From contig USBM01000031.1 in the NCBI GenBank assembly GCA_900552885.1, positions 1 through 13,796 of the forward strand: 13,796 nucleotides of DNA. Direction: 5' to 3'. This document shows, in pieces, positions 6,981-13,796 of this stretch. A program made the position numbers and the translations under genes. The stretch is from an uncultured Clostridium sp. Lineage in GTDB: Bacteria; Bacillota; Clostridia; Lachnospirales; Lachnospiraceae. The notes beneath the pieces were generated by a model. The model was not told the origin of the DNA, made no database searches, and was given only the letters and a program-made list of their open reading frames with translations. Every line of letters begins with the position of its first letter. The first letter of the stretch is position 1.

Positions 6981-9038
6981 CTACTTCACCCCCTTCAAAA
7001 GTACATCACCTTCTGCCAGACCACCAAATATCCAATATTGGTTGTTGGCACCTTGCAGGCAACGCACATACTGTTTATAAGGTTTTCCATCCTTCAATGT
7101 CCATACATATCTTCTGTCATCTTCTCCCTTTTTGATATCTTCCTGTTCCACAACGAACACATCGGATATCGGGTTAGACACAATAGAAACCGAACCTTCC
7201 TTCAAGTCTTCCACCGGTTGATCTAATTGGATATACGCCTTTGTCATCTGCTCCTGCGGTTCGGAAATATAGTACACCGCCTGACCATCTGCCCCGGTGT
7301 ATTCCATCTCCTGCGTTGCGGAGGAGAACGCACCGACTACTGTTCCCTCATAGGTATCATTTACTTTAACGCGGTCGCCATAATGATACTTATACGCATT
7401 ATTGCCTGTTACATAATAAGAAATGCTGTCATCCGTAATCGTTCCTATATAATCATTGGAATTCACTATAATGTGTTCCCTGCCCGCTTCGTACATACCG
7501 CGATACGTCCCGCTGCACGGAGCCGTAACCGCAACCGTACCCGTAATCTTTTTTTGTGCAGATAACGCACGTTCTAAAGTATTCTGCTGTCTGTGATATA
7601 CCTTTTCCTTATATGTCTGTTCTAACTCTGCTAAAGACAATTCCACAGAAGACTTCTTTCCCTGCTGCTTCAATTGTTTTGTAATCTGCCTGATGCTTTC
7701 TTTTTGGGCTTTCTTCTGCTGCTCATACTGACGTTTCAAAGACGCAAGCTGATTCTCAACATCTGTTACATCTGCTTTTCCACTTGTCACTTCTAACGTA
7801 GCTAAGACATCCCCCTGTTTCACTTCGGTCTGATCTGTTGCAGATAGCAATTTTGCTTCCCCGACACCGGATGTAATATCGACCAGTCGCGGATATTCCT
7901 TTTTAATCCTGTTCTCATTTGCAAACAATGAGATTGCTGACTTCTTAACCGTTTTTGTTCCGGAATATTCCAGCTCCGTTTCTACCGGATAATATACCTC
8001 TTCACCCGCATCCAATCCTTCCAGGATTTCCGTGTCAACACCATCTGAAATTCCCTGTTTTACAATACACTTTTCTTTTCGCCCATCTACAATCTTATAA
8101 ATGTAACTGCTTTCCTGTCCTGTATATACGCAGCAGCCGGGCACGGTAACTGCATTCGTTGACTCTTCTAATACAATATGTACATCCAGATAATCACCCG
8201 GATGAATGGCATCATTTTTTAATGCAAAGCGCGGTGTCAGTTTCATATTATTCCTTAATGCGATCTGTTGTTCCTTTTCAGAGTAAGGAATGTTCTCTAA
8301 CTCCTGTTCACTGCCAAGATAAGTTGTATATGCTCTTACAAAGAAATTACGTGCCCGATTCGACAGTTCATCCTGTAATGCAATATAATAGTCATCATCT
8401 CTTGAGATCATGACCACATTTTCCATGGACTGCACCGTTGCAGCATAACTCATATAAGCAACATGACCATCCGCAGTTGCTCTTAACGTGTTGTCTTCTA
8501 TCTTTCCTTTTACACACTCTATCTCCTGATTCAATTGCTGTATCCGGATATCCGACACCTGTTTCTGATATTCCAGATCTGCCTGCAATCGCTGGATTTC
8601 TGTCTCTACCACATCCCCCGTCCGGTCATCTGACTCATTCTTCTGCTCTTTCTTTTGTTTGACCTCAAGGGTAAGATGTTTCTTCTGATAAGAAATATCT
8701 TCTTTTTCCGCAGATAACTGTTCCTGTAACTGTTTCAATTGTTCCTCATATTCTGACGTGTCTGACACCGCCACAACCTGCCCTTTCACCACTTTATCGC
8801 CTAGCGCTACCGTATAGGATACATTTTCTTTGGTTGAAGTGTAATAACAGCCTGAAAAACTTCCTGTCACATAACCAACTACAATCTCCTCATTTACAAT
8901 ATCCTTGCAAACTGCTTTCACACTCTGTATGCTTTCACTTGCCGGTGTCTTCAATTTCGGAGCTTCCGCCTGTTTTCCACAGCCGGTCATTGTAAATAAT
9001 AAAAGCAGCACCAACACATAACATTTCACTCTATTCAC
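6981..9038 (-). CDS. Tandem membrane-fusion-protein-like lipoprotein
   Basis: Predicted outer-face lipoprotein that links to the permease. The signal peptide (residues 1-19) ends in the lipobox MTGC with Cys20. The 685 aa appear to hold two HlyD/MacA-like modules. Module 1: lipoyl half about 72-92 (ALGDKVVKGQVVAV), coiled coil 94-182, second lipoyl half 184-205, beta barrel about 255-292, membrane-proximal part about 296-350 ending ILEGLDAGEEVYY. Module 2: lipoyl half about 388-418, coiled coil 424-498, second half 500-525, beta barrel about 545-620, membrane-proximal part about 625-685 ending FGGLAEGDVLLKG. The GTG start at 9038 overlaps the previous gene by 8 bp and has GGAGGAG in front, so translation is coupled. 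Usual family members have one module and 300-450 aa. Confidence 0.85.
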   Translation of the reverse strand: MNRVKCYVLVLLLLFTMTGCGKQAEAPKLKTPASESIQSVKAVCKDIVNEEIVVGYVTGSFSGCYYTSTKENVSYTVALGDKVVKGQVVAVSDTSEYEEQLKQLQEQLSAEKEDISYQKKHLTLEVKQKKEQKNESDDRTGDVVETEIQRLQADLEYQKQVSDIRIQQLNQEIECVKGKIEDNTLRATADGHVAYMSYAATVQSMENVVMISRDDDYYIALQDELSNRARNFFVRAYTTYLGSEQELENIPYSEKEQQIALRNNMKLTPRFALKNDAIHPGDYLDVHIVLEESTNAVTVPGCCVYTGQESSYIYKIVDGRKEKCIVKQGISDGVDTEILEGLDAGEEVYYPVETELEYSGTKTVKKSAISLFANENRIKKEYPRLVDITSGVGEAKLLSATDQTEVKQGDVLATLEVTSGKADVTDVENQLASLKRQYEQQKKAQKESIRQITKQLKQQGKKSSVELSLAELEQTYKEKVYHRQQNTLERALSAQKKITGTVAVTAPCSGTYRGMYEAGREHIIVNSNDYIGTITDDSISYYVTGNNAYKYHYGDRVKVNDTYEGTVVGAFSSATQEMEYTGADGQAVYYISEPQEQMTKAYIQLDQPVEDLKEGSVSIVSNPISDVFVVEQEDIKKGEDDRRYVWTLKDGKPYKQYVRCLQGANNQYWIFGGLAEGDVLLKGVK

Positions 9039-10050
9039 TTACAATCTCCTCCCCTTCCTCTAATCCACTCTCAACAACAAACTTTCCATCTATCGGTCCG
9101 GATACTGTAATCTCTTTCACACGGGCAAACCCATCCTCCTTCACGATCATGACATACGACTTTCCATTTTCCTGTGTAACGGCATTTTCCGGAATATATA
9201 AAACATTACTGCGTTTCTTTCCACGAATATGTATTGTTGCATTCGTATGGTCATCATATGTCTGCTCTGCGGTAAATGACACCTCCGTCTTATTCTCCTC
9301 TGTCTTCTGCACATCCTGTACGGTAACCGGTATCTCCGTCTTCTCTATCGTTGCCTGAAATGTGTCCCCAATTTCCGGGGCATCCTCTGTTGTGTCCATT
9401 GTGCCACGGAAAACACCTCCTGCCGCCGCAACCGTAATATACTTCTTAGAAGAGTCAAAGCTGCCGAGCATCGCAACATCCGCTAAATAAGTAACCTGAC
9501 CATCTTCCTCCGCATAGATCCGGTAATCTGCAATCCTTTCCTGTGTCTCCGCAATTCTCATGTTCAGGACATGAATCTGCCCTTCCTCATCCTTGATCGT
9601 TTCTTTAAGCGATACCGTCTCATCCTTGTCTGCCATCTTCAGAAGCTGCTTATTATACTTCATTGACTTTTGCAGCTCCATGACCTGAAACCGGTAATCC
9701 GAAAGTTGTTGTTCTAACTCTTCACAAGGTGCCTCTGCTAACAGTTCCCCTTTCTTTACCTGATCTCCGACCGTCACATAATTATGGATTTCCAGTCCCC
9801 ATTGATCCGGTTCCCCGACATACTGAAGATAATAGTCCTTTTCTGTCGTATACTGATAAACTGCCATAATCGTGATCGACTCATCCACATCTCCCCGTTT
9901 CACTTTCACCAGTTCACGCTGATACGGTATATAATGCTCTATATGTATCGTATCGTCTATTTCTGCCTCATCCGGAAAAAGGCTGCATCCGCAAAGACCC
10001 AATGAGAGTCCGGCAAATGCAGCCAATCCTGCTACATAAAATCTTCTCAT
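9031..10050 (-). CDS. Membrane-fusion lipoprotein (HlyD/MacA-like)
   Basis: Predicted lipoprotein adaptor of the ABC exporter. The start is ATG 10050: GGAGG at 10057-10061 is 6 nt away, whereas the upstream in-frame GTG at 10077 lies between the -10 and the predicted transcript start. This gives 339 aa. The signal peptide starts MRRFYVAGLAAFAG and ends with lipobox LCGC (Cys22). Then come a lipoyl half at about 88-107 (VTVGDQVKKGELLAEA), a coiled-coil hairpin at 108-175, a second lipoyl half at 180-196 (AEEDGQVTYLADVAMLG), a beta barrel, and a membrane-proximal domain at 284-339 (YIPENAVTQENGKSYV, then VESGLEEGEEIV). It is the first gene of the five-gene operon and overlaps the second by 8 bp. 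Two distinct adaptors in one operon is unusual. Confidence 0.88.
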   Translation of the reverse strand: MRRFYVAGLAAFAGLSLGLCGCSLFPDEAEIDDTIHIEHYIPYQRELVKVKRGDVDESITIMAVYQYTTEKDYYLQYVGEPDQWGLEIHNYVTVGDQVKKGELLAEAPCEELEQQLSDYRFQVMELQKSMKYNKQLLKMADKDETVSLKETIKDEEGQIHVLNMRIAETQERIADYRIYAEEDGQVTYLADVAMLGSFDSSKKYITVAAAGGVFRGTMDTTEDAPEIGDTFQATIEKTEIPVTVQDVQKTEENKTEVSFTAEQTYDDHTNATIHIRGKKRSNVLYIPENAVTQENGKSYVMIVKEDGFARVKEITVSGPIDGKFVVESGLEEGEEIVSE

Positions 10051-10078
10051 ACCATTCCTCCATTTTTCTTCTATCACA

Positions 10079-10087
10079 ATTATAACA
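10079..10087 (-). promoter_or_regulatory. Extended -10 promoter of the ABC operon
   Basis: The minus strand reads TGTTATAAT: a perfect -10 TATAAT (10079-10084) with the extended -10 TG at 10086-10087. The predicted start is near 10072, giving a 22-nt leader to ATG 10050. No sequence resembling TTGACA lies 16-18 bp upstream, so activation by a bound protein, or reliance on the extended -10 alone, is likely. Confidence 0.6.
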
Positions 10088-10108
10088 GAATAAAATCTAA
10101 AAATGGGC

Positions 10109-10132
10109 GTACGAAAATGAAGATTTTCTTAC
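10109..10132 (-). promoter_or_regulatory. 24-bp dyad upstream of the ABC operon promoter
   Basis: On the minus strand GTAAGAAAAT and ATTTTCGTAC form ten-base inverted arms (one mismatch) around CTTC. The centre lies about 48 bp before the predicted transcript start, just upstream of the absent -35. That position suits an activator. It does not resemble the BlaI-like boxes before blaI. A weak RNA hairpin at the end of the blaR1 transcript is the alternative, though no U tract directly follows the stem. Confidence 0.4.
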
Positions 10133-10194
10133 AATTATTTATTTCATTTCATCAACAAATACAGATGGCGAGAACTCATTGGCGACCGGTTCCC

Positions 10195-11919
10195 CTATCT
10201 CCAAAAATTGATCCCAAACTGTTTCCAGAACGCCTCCATAACATCCCAATAATACTTATATTCCTGATCTCCCGTTGAGTAAATGCTACAGGAATCCGTA
10301 GCAATCAACACCTTTCCACAGGTACCATCCTCCATACGGATATAAATCGTCTGTGTAAATGGACAGTCACTTCCCCCCTTGATCTCCTCAACTGGATTTG
10401 AAAACGCATCCTCAAATATAGCTAACAACTCTTTATCCCGCACGGATCGTGTCGTATTGTCTTTGTATAAAAAGATCTCCTGCACATCATGAATATCCTC
10501 CGGTGCTAACATACCGTCATCCCCTTCGTGCTCACTCTCCCACTTCATATACCAGTCCGGTACGGAATGCTCGGCGGCTGCCTGCTGCTCCTTGCCTACC
10601 AGACGCTCGATCTCCTCTTGTTTCATCTGTGCATCCCCCGATGGCTCTTGTGTTGTGCCTGTGCCCTGCACCCCGATCATCTCCTGAACCTTTCCATCCT
10701 GTCGCTCTTTCGCTTCACAAAGCTGTTGCTCTGCCTCATCCGCTTTCTGTCTGTCCTGCGGGATTGTCTGTGATACCGGACCGGTATTTGTTGTATCATT
10801 GTTTGTATCCATCCCCTGCGTAAATGCTGCCACACCTGCAGCAGCCACAACCAGACCGACCAATATAAGCAACCACGTTCTCTTATGTATTCCTTTCTTG
10901 ATCATCTCAATCCGCATCCGCATCTCCGAAGTCTTCATCTTCATCATCGTTGCTGTCAGAAATACATTATCCTTTCCATCCACCCGCACTAACATAAGCA
11001 GACTATTCCCATATGCAATCCGCTCTGTCTCATTCATCCGGTACATAACCGTATCATCGCAGGCATATTCACAATCTCTCTTAGATAGAATTGCCGCCAA
11101 CCAGACAATCGGATGAAACCAGTAAACTGCAACTAAGAGATTACGCAGATACCCCCACCAGATATCGCCGTGCCGCATATGTACCTTCTCATGAAGAACC
11201 GCATGTTCTAATAACGCAATCTTCCCGCTATTCTTATGATCTTTGCCATCCTGTGCATCTTTTACCGCCTGCATTGTCAAAACATCCGGTACATAAATAT
11301 CTAAGGTCATGCCTTTGCTCCGAAACAATAACGGTGTTGCAATCCCCTTTGTCCGATAAATCTGTTCTCCCTGATATACCAGTCTTTCCCTGTTCTCCAC
11401 AAGAAAGATCCGCATCCGGTGTTCCGTCCCGATCTGCAACCCCAAAATAATCACAAATCCAATCAGCCATATTCCATACAAAATTCTCTTAGAAAATATC
11501 GCCTGCACAATCACATTCCATACCTTTGCAGATAACTTCTCATGTTCTGTCACCACATCGGGCTGCTGTTTCTTCGTATCCACAACCGTCTGCCCGGATG
11601 TCTGTTCTCTATCTGCCGCCACCTGCCTCTGTTTCCTTGCACCCTCTGATTCCTGCTGCACGCGCTCCTGTATTTTCTGATTCCACGCCTTCTCTAGTGC
11701 ATATTGTGCATTGTCAATGCTGACTGGACTAGAAATCGTCAAGATATCCATACCAAGCAGGTGCGTTCCCATATATTCGACTCCCGGCAGGATCAGGCGC
11801 ACTGCCAGCACCAGCCACAACGCATAGATCACAACATTACTGATTCTCCCCCGGCAAAACTGCCGGATCACCACGATCACCAAAAACAAAAATGTAACAG
11901 CAATACAAGTATCAATCAT
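10195..11919 (-). CDS. BlaR1/MecR1-family M56 sensor protease without a penicillin-binding domain
   Basis: Membrane zinc protease expected to relay an external signal by causing cleavage of the BlaI-type repressor. I choose ATG 11919 (574 aa) because GGGGGTGG sits 6 nt upstream; an in-frame ATG at 11937 lacks this. Helices are at about 5-20, 27-45, 145-163 and 349-367. The M56 motif HEKVH is at 243-247 with the downstream ExxxD glutamate E284 (CEYACD), so the catalytic core looks intact. The outer part after 368 is a Q/E/K-rich linker to about 450, then a small domain (about 455-574) with cysteines 519, 534 and 544. The roughly 250-aa transpeptidase-like sensor with SxxK and KTG motifs of classical BlaR1 is absent, so beta-lactams are an unlikely direct ligand. 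It overlaps blaI by 8 bp. Confidence 0.88.
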   Translation of the reverse strand: MIDTCIAVTFLFLVIVVIRQFCRGRISNVVIYALWLVLAVRLILPGVEYMGTHLLGMDILTISSPVSIDNAQYALEKAWNQKIQERVQQESEGARKQRQVAADREQTSGQTVVDTKKQQPDVVTEHEKLSAKVWNVIVQAIFSKRILYGIWLIGFVIILGLQIGTEHRMRIFLVENRERLVYQGEQIYRTKGIATPLLFRSKGMTLDIYVPDVLTMQAVKDAQDGKDHKNSGKIALLEHAVLHEKVHMRHGDIWWGYLRNLLVAVYWFHPIVWLAAILSKRDCEYACDDTVMYRMNETERIAYGNSLLMLVRVDGKDNVFLTATMMKMKTSEMRMRIEMIKKGIHKRTWLLILVGLVVAAAGVAAFTQGMDTNNDTTNTGPVSQTIPQDRQKADEAEQQLCEAKERQDGKVQEMIGVQGTGTTQEPSGDAQMKQEEIERLVGKEQQAAAEHSVPDWYMKWESEHEGDDGMLAPEDIHDVQEIFLYKDNTTRSVRDKELLAIFEDAFSNPVEEIKGGSDCPFTQTIYIRMEDGTCGKVLIATDSCSIYSTGDQEYKYYWDVMEAFWKQFGINFWR

Positions 11920-12295
11920 GTTGATCCACCCCCTCATTCAAGATTCTGCGAAGCTCCTCCAGATCTTCCGGGCTGATCGACTCCTGCTTCACCATCGTAG
12001 TCAGCATCAGCCCCATACTTCCTTTATACACCCGCTCTAAGAAATCCTTGGTCTCCTGCACACATGCCTGACTCTGCTCTACAATCGGATAATAATGCTT
12101 CGCCCTGCCAACCGTCTCATAAGCAACCGCCTTCTTTGCCTCCATCCGCTTCAGCATCATAATGATCACATGCCGATCCCAATTCGTACTCCCCTCAAAA
12201 TGTGCCACCATATCGGCGATCGTCTTCGGACTTTCTTCCCATAGATAATCCATCAGCTTCCATTCTGCATTCGATAATCCAATCTTGTCTTCCAT
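11912..12295 (-). CDS. BlaI/MecI-family transcriptional repressor
   Basis: Winged-helix repressor of the BlaI/MecI family, which dimerises on ACA-N2-TGT dyads and is inactivated by proteolysis when its BlaR1 partner is triggered. I choose ATG 12295 (127 aa, the family length) with AAAGGGG upstream; longer in-frame readings add 28 residues of non-family sequence that run back into the promoter. The N-terminal winged helix covers about 5-72 (LSNAEWKLMDYLWEE, then NWDRHVIIMMLKRMEAKKAV). The C-terminal dimer domain covers about 75-122, ending PEDLEELRRILNEG. The segment SMGLMLTTMVKQE near 98-114 lines up with the region cleaved in staphylococcal BlaI. It overlaps the blaR1-type gene by 8 bp, and operator-like boxes lie on its own promoter. 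Confidence 0.93.
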   Translation of the reverse strand: MEDKIGLSNAEWKLMDYLWEESPKTIADMVAHFEGSTNWDRHVIIMMLKRMEAKKAVAYETVGRAKHYYPIVEQSQACVQETKDFLERVYKGSMGLMLTTMVKQESISPEDLEELRRILNEGVDQHD

Positions 12296-12338
12296 TCCTG
12301 GTTTCCCCTTTCGTTTCACTCCACAAGCCAAAAGATTA

Positions 12339-12376
12339 GTATACATTTGTTTACATATAGGGTAACACTTGTTTAC
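12339..12376 (-). promoter_or_regulatory. Two BlaI-like operator dyads
   Basis: Box 1 (12339-12354) is GTATACATTTGTTTAC, matching its own reverse complement at 12 of 16 positions with core ACA-TT-TGT. Box 2 (12361-12376) is GGTAACACTTGTTTAC with core ACA-CT-TGT. BlaI/MecI operators in staphylococci and bacilli have the same ACA-N2-TGT core. The centres are 22 bp apart, two helical turns. Box 1 covers the predicted blaI transcript start and box 2 the -10 and spacer, as expected for autorepression. Confidence 0.55.
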
Positions 12377-12387
12377 CACATTGTCAA
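12359..12387 (-). promoter_or_regulatory. Probable promoter of the blaI-blaR1 pair
   Basis: The minus strand has a perfect -35 TTGACA (12382-12387) and, after a 17-bp spacer, a weak -10 TACCCT (12359-12364). The predicted start is near 12352, giving a leader of about 57 nt. The poor -10 lowers confidence, but both BlaI-like boxes overlap this position. Confidence 0.5.
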
Positions 12388-12425
12388 GAACATTTCACAG
12401 ACATTGACAACGATTCGAAAACTCC

Positions 12426-12454
12426 TTGTCAATCCGCCACCGCTATACTATAAT
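12426..12454 (+). promoter_or_regulatory. Sigma-A promoter of murC
   Basis: The plus strand has -35 TTGTCA (12426-12431), a 17-bp spacer and a perfect -10 TATAAT (12449-12454), with a predicted start near 12461. The promoter is divergent from blaI; the two -35 elements are about 40 bp apart. Confidence 0.75.
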
Positions 12455-12469
12455 AAAATGAGATATGCC

Positions 12470-12487
12470 CGGGTAATCCATTACCCG
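12470..12487 (+). other. Inverted repeat in the murC leader
   Basis: CGGGTAATCCATTACCCG is a perfect 7-bp inverted repeat with a 4-nt loop. It starts about nine bases after the predicted murC start and ends 28 bases before the ATG. It could be an RNA stem or a DNA operator. A U-rich tail is missing, so it is not a terminator. Its GGTAA/TTACC arms recur at the ends of the box 2 region (12361-12377). Confidence 0.5.
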
Positions 12488-12515
12488 TATTATATAGAAG
12501 GAAGAGGGATTTCAT

Positions 12516-13796
12516 ATGTATCATATTGATTTTAGTAAACCCAACCATGTACACTTTATCGGAATCGGCGGTATCAGCATGAGCGGATTAGCCGAGATCC
12601 TGTTGAAAGAAAACTTCAAGATCAGCGGCTCTGATGCTAAGAGTTCTGATATTATTGATAATTTAATTTCGATGGGTGCCATCGTAAATATAGGTCAGTC
12701 CGCAGATAATATCACAGATGATATTGATCTGGTTGTATATACCGCAGCCGTACACCCGGATAACCCGGAATATACTGCCAGCGTTGCAAAGAACATCCCA
12801 ATGCTGACCAGAGCACAACTCCTTGGTCAGATCATGAATAATTACAAGTATTCTGTTGCCGTATCCGGAACCCATGGTAAGACAACAACTACTTCAATGT
12901 TAAGTCAGATCTTCATGGAAGCTGATGTTGATCCAACCATTTCCGTTGGTGGCATCTTAGATTCCATCGGCGGCAATGTAAGAGTCGGACATTCCGATTA
13001 CTTTGTCACAGAAGCATGTGAATACACAAACAGTTTCCATGCCTTTTATCCATATATCAGTATTATCTTAAATGTCGATGCAGATCACTTAGACTTCTTC
13101 AGCGGCATTGACGAGATCATTGAAAGTTTCCACACCTTTGCAACCAATCTTCCGGATAACGGAACCTTAGTTGTGAACGGTGATATGGATTGCCTTCCTC
13201 GTGTAACCAGGGATCTGACCTGTAACATCCTGACCTTTGGTATGAAGAATTCAAACCGTTACACCGCTGCTGACATTGAAGCAGATGAGAAGGGTCACAT
13301 GAATTATACCTTAGTTGTAGACGGCAAGTCCTGTGAACGTGTCCATCTGAACATCGGTGGAACACACAATGTAACCAACTCTCTGGCCGCAATTGCCGTT
13401 GCCGACTTACTTGGCATTGACCGTGAACACACTTTAGCCGGCCTTGCCTGCTTTGGCGGTGCGCATCGCCGTTTTGAATTGAAAGGAACCTTGGGAAATG
13501 TTACCGTGATTGATGACTATGCACACCATCCAACCGAGATCAAGGCTACCCTTACTACCGCAGCACATACTCCACACCATGAGCTGTGGGTTGTGTTCCA
13601 GCCACATACCTATACCCGTACCAAAGCATTATTTGAGGAATTTGCAGATGCGCTGAAGGGCTTTGACCACGTTATCGTTGTTGATATCTATGCAGCCCGC
13701 GAGAAAGATACCGGCTTAGTTCATGCCAAAGACTTAGCCGCACGAATCAAAGAATTAGGAACCGATGCCAGATATTTCAGCTCCTTTGAAGCCGTA
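12516..13796 (+). CDS. murC: UDP-N-acetylmuramate--L-alanine ligase (3' end cut by window)
   Basis: Cytoplasmic ATP-dependent ligase that adds L-alanine to UDP-MurNAc, the first peptide step of peptidoglycan precursor synthesis. The reading frame from ATG 12516 runs 427 codons to the window end, against a usual ~455-460. Motifs in order: nucleotide-sugar-binding HFIGIGGISMSGLAEIL (13-29), ATP P-loop GTHGKTTT (118-125), EACEYTNSFHAFYP, ILNVDADHLDFF, then FGGAHRRFELKG, DDYAHHPTEIKA and FQPHTYTRT in the C-terminal half. These distinguish MurC from MurD, MurE and MurF. GAAGAGGG lies 7 nt before the ATG. It is divergent from blaI and has its own promoter and a leader inverted repeat. Confidence 0.97.
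   Translation, partial: MYHIDFSKPNHVHFIGIGGISMSGLAEILLKENFKISGSDAKSSDIIDNLISMGAIVNIGQSADNITDDIDLVVYTAAVHPDNPEYTASVAKNIPMLTRAQLLGQIMNNYKYSVAVSGTHGKTTTTSMLSQIFMEADVDPTISVGGILDSIGGNVRVGHSDYFVTEACEYTNSFHAFYPYISIILNVDADHLDFFSGIDEIIESFHTFATNLPDNGTLVVNGDMDCLPRVTRDLTCNILTFGMKNSNRYTAADIEADEKGHMNYTLVVDGKSCERVHLNIGGTHNVTNSLAAIAVADLLGIDREHTLAGLACFGGAHRRFELKGTLGNVTVIDDYAHHPTEIKATLTTAAHTPHHELWVVFQPHTYTRTKALFEEFADALKGFDHVIVVDIYAAREKDTGLVHAKDLAARIKELGTDARYFSSFEAV

Noticed and set aside
10051..10077. Upstream GTG start at 10077 for the first adaptor lipoprotein
   Set aside because: It lies upstream of the predicted transcript start near 10072, beside the -10. ATG 10050 has a good GGAGG and gives a proper lipoprotein signal peptide.
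11234..11470. 78-aa open frame on the minus strand inside blaR1
   Set aside because: It is an out-of-frame shadow of the M56 gene on the same strand, with cysteine-rich random-looking sequence.
10195..11919. Annotation as a beta-lactam sensor (classical BlaR1/MecR1)
   Set aside because: The protease core fits, but the C-terminal penicillin-binding domain and its active-site motifs are missing.
12296..12379. Upstream start for the BlaI-type repressor (155 aa)
   Set aside because: The extra residues are not repressor-like and their codons overlap the predicted operators and promoter.
13117..13392. 91-aa open frame on the minus strand inside murC
   Set aside because: It lies fully antisense to a conserved murC coding region, with no ribosome binding site or recognisable product.
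1..13796. CRISPR array, tRNA, insertion sequence or attachment site
   Set aside because: No regularly spaced repeats, tRNA cloverleaf, transposase or flanking inverted repeats were recognised in the window.

Overview
The window looks like chromosome of a low-to-mid GC Firmicute, most likely a Clostridia/Lachnospiraceae-type gut anaerobe. This rests on AGGAGG-type ribosome binding sites on most genes, sigma-A promoters, lipoprotein signal peptides, and an rpmG-secE-nusG-rplK-rplA order typical of Firmicutes. The genus is inference.

Left part (1-2371, minus strand): a housekeeping transcription/translation operon reads leftward from a clear sigma-A promoter at 2343-2371: rpmG (L33, zinc-ribbon form), secE, nusG, rplK (L11) and rplA (L1, cut at the window edge). 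Short RNA elements before both rplK and rplA resemble the L1-binding helix of 23S rRNA, which suggests two separate autogenous control sites for L1.

Middle part (2367-10132, minus strand): a five-gene envelope ABC system. In transcription order it encodes a membrane-fusion lipoprotein (339 aa), a 685-aa lipoprotein that appears to hold two complete membrane-fusion modules in tandem, a 942-aa permease with two FtsX modules, a MacB/LolD-like ATPase, and a second ATPase carrying a C-terminal AbrB/SpoVT-like domain. The genes overlap or are closely packed. The operon has an extended -10 promoter without a recognisable -35, and a 24-bp dyad lies just upstream of it.

Right part (10195-13796): a blaI/blaR1-type pair reads leftward toward the ABC operon. 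The BlaR1 homologue keeps the four-helix M56 zinc-protease core but has no penicillin-binding sensor; its outer domain is a short unrecognised one. Two BlaI-like operator dyads lie on the blaI promoter. Divergent to it is murC (rightward, truncated by the window end), with its own good promoter and a leader hairpin. The shared intergenic region holds three TTGWCAA palindromes about 22-23 bp apart.

Together, positions 2506-12295 read as a candidate inducible envelope-stress or antimicrobial-export module: a proteolytic sensor (BlaR1-like), its repressor (BlaI-like) and a MacAB/Ykn-like transporter with unusual architecture, next to a peptidoglycan synthesis gene. The regulatory link between BlaI and the transporter is inferred from gene order only, because no BlaI-like box was seen at the transporter promoter. 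No tRNA, rRNA, CRISPR or mobile element was seen.
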